Positions 4,978 to 5,017 of a DNA stretch of 5,017 bases are shown here, piece by piece. Each line of letters starts with the position of its first letter. The first letter of the stretch is position 1. The position numbers and the translations under genes are program-made. This DNA is from Pseudanabaena sp. CAN_BIN31 (GTDB lineage: Bacteria > Cyanobacteriota > Cyanobacteriia > Pseudanabaenales > Pseudanabaenaceae): the NCBI GenBank assembly GCA_026785865.1, contig JAJAZG010000370.1:1-5017 (forward strand), read 5' to 3'. Under the pieces are notes generated by a model. The model was not told where the DNA came from. It saw nothing but the letters and a program-made list of their open reading frames with translations, and searched no databases.

Positions 4978-4998
4978 ACAGCGCAAAGCGTTGTAAGC
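4978..4998 (+). repeat. 21-nt imperfect palindrome, second copy of the 2912-2932 repeat
   Basis: The segment starts ACAGCGCAA and ends TGTAAGC. It matches 2912-2932 at 19 of 21 positions, with both differences being transitions. Its arms ACAGCGC (4978-4984) and GCGTTGT (4988-4994) still pair through one G-U pair around an AAA loop. It lies 3 bp from a long perfect hairpin, as does the other copy. Confidence 0.75.
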
Positions 4999-5017
4999 TC
5001 CCCACACAGTTTGGAAC

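Larger units (their letters stand above)
4692..5017. other. Gene-free intergenic region with regulatory and palindromic elements
   Basis: This 326-bp stretch contains no credible coding region. From left to right it holds the ribosome binding site of the small gene, a 6-bp inverted repeat AACTAT/ATAGTT (4724-4737), and a 7-bp inverted repeat TGTATTA/TAATACA (4755-4778). Further right are a Pho-box array with a -10 element (4839-4877), a short hairpin (4895-4908), a 30-bp perfect hairpin (4912-4974) and a 21-nt repeat (4978-4998). I could not identify a convincing leftward promoter for the small gene. The rightward gene presumably starts beyond the window. Confidence 0.7.

Overview
The window looks like chromosomal DNA from a cyanobacterium. 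Eight exact copies of the HIP1 octamer GCGATCGC occur in 5 kb, where chance predicts about 0.08. The protein set also fits: a three-domain-type S1 ribosomal protein, a 399-residue ArgG with the AYSGGVDTS loop, and a 73-residue protein of a type I know only from cyanobacteria. The overall flavour resembles Pseudanabaena-like filamentous lineages, but that is a weak guess. The content is mostly housekeeping. I see no phage, transposase, CRISPR or defence genes.

Layout from left to right. The 3' end of rpsA (1-408, +) has an unusual acidic repeat tail and a clean intrinsic terminator (453-487). It converges on a run of genes that all lie on the minus strand. In transcription order (right to left) these are: a small conserved cyanobacterial protein (4470-4691) ending in a 16-bp terminator stem; the SRP RNA gene ffs (4247-4344) with its own promoter; argG (3012-4211); a hairpin-rich repeat element (2909-2982); a one-pass membrane PH-domain protein (2445-2882); a stand-alone Lon N-terminal-domain protein (1722-2363); and alanine dehydrogenase ald (591-1682). 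The Lon-domain gene and ald lie 39 bp apart and are probably co-transcribed.

The right end (4692-5017) has no gene but is the most informative non-coding stretch. It carries three 11-bp-spaced direct repeats matching the cyanobacterial Pho box, placed just upstream of a TATTAT -10 box. This suggests a phosphate-regulated promoter firing rightwards into a gene beyond the window. Its predicted leader contains a perfect 30-bp inverted repeat with a 3-nt loop. A 21-nt imperfect palindrome next to that hairpin recurs with two transitions between argG and the PH-domain gene, also 3 nt from a long perfect hairpin. These two loci look like members of one composite dispersed repeat family.

Functionally, ArgG (citrulline to argininosuccinate) and Ald (alanine/pyruvate/ammonium) are both nitrogen-metabolism enzymes. 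S1 and SRP RNA serve translation and membrane targeting. The PH-domain and Lon-domain proteins have no assigned role here. I find no convincing undescribed multi-gene system. The main points for follow-up are the Pho-box promoter with its hairpin leader, the repeat family, the ffs-argG arrangement and the S1 tail.
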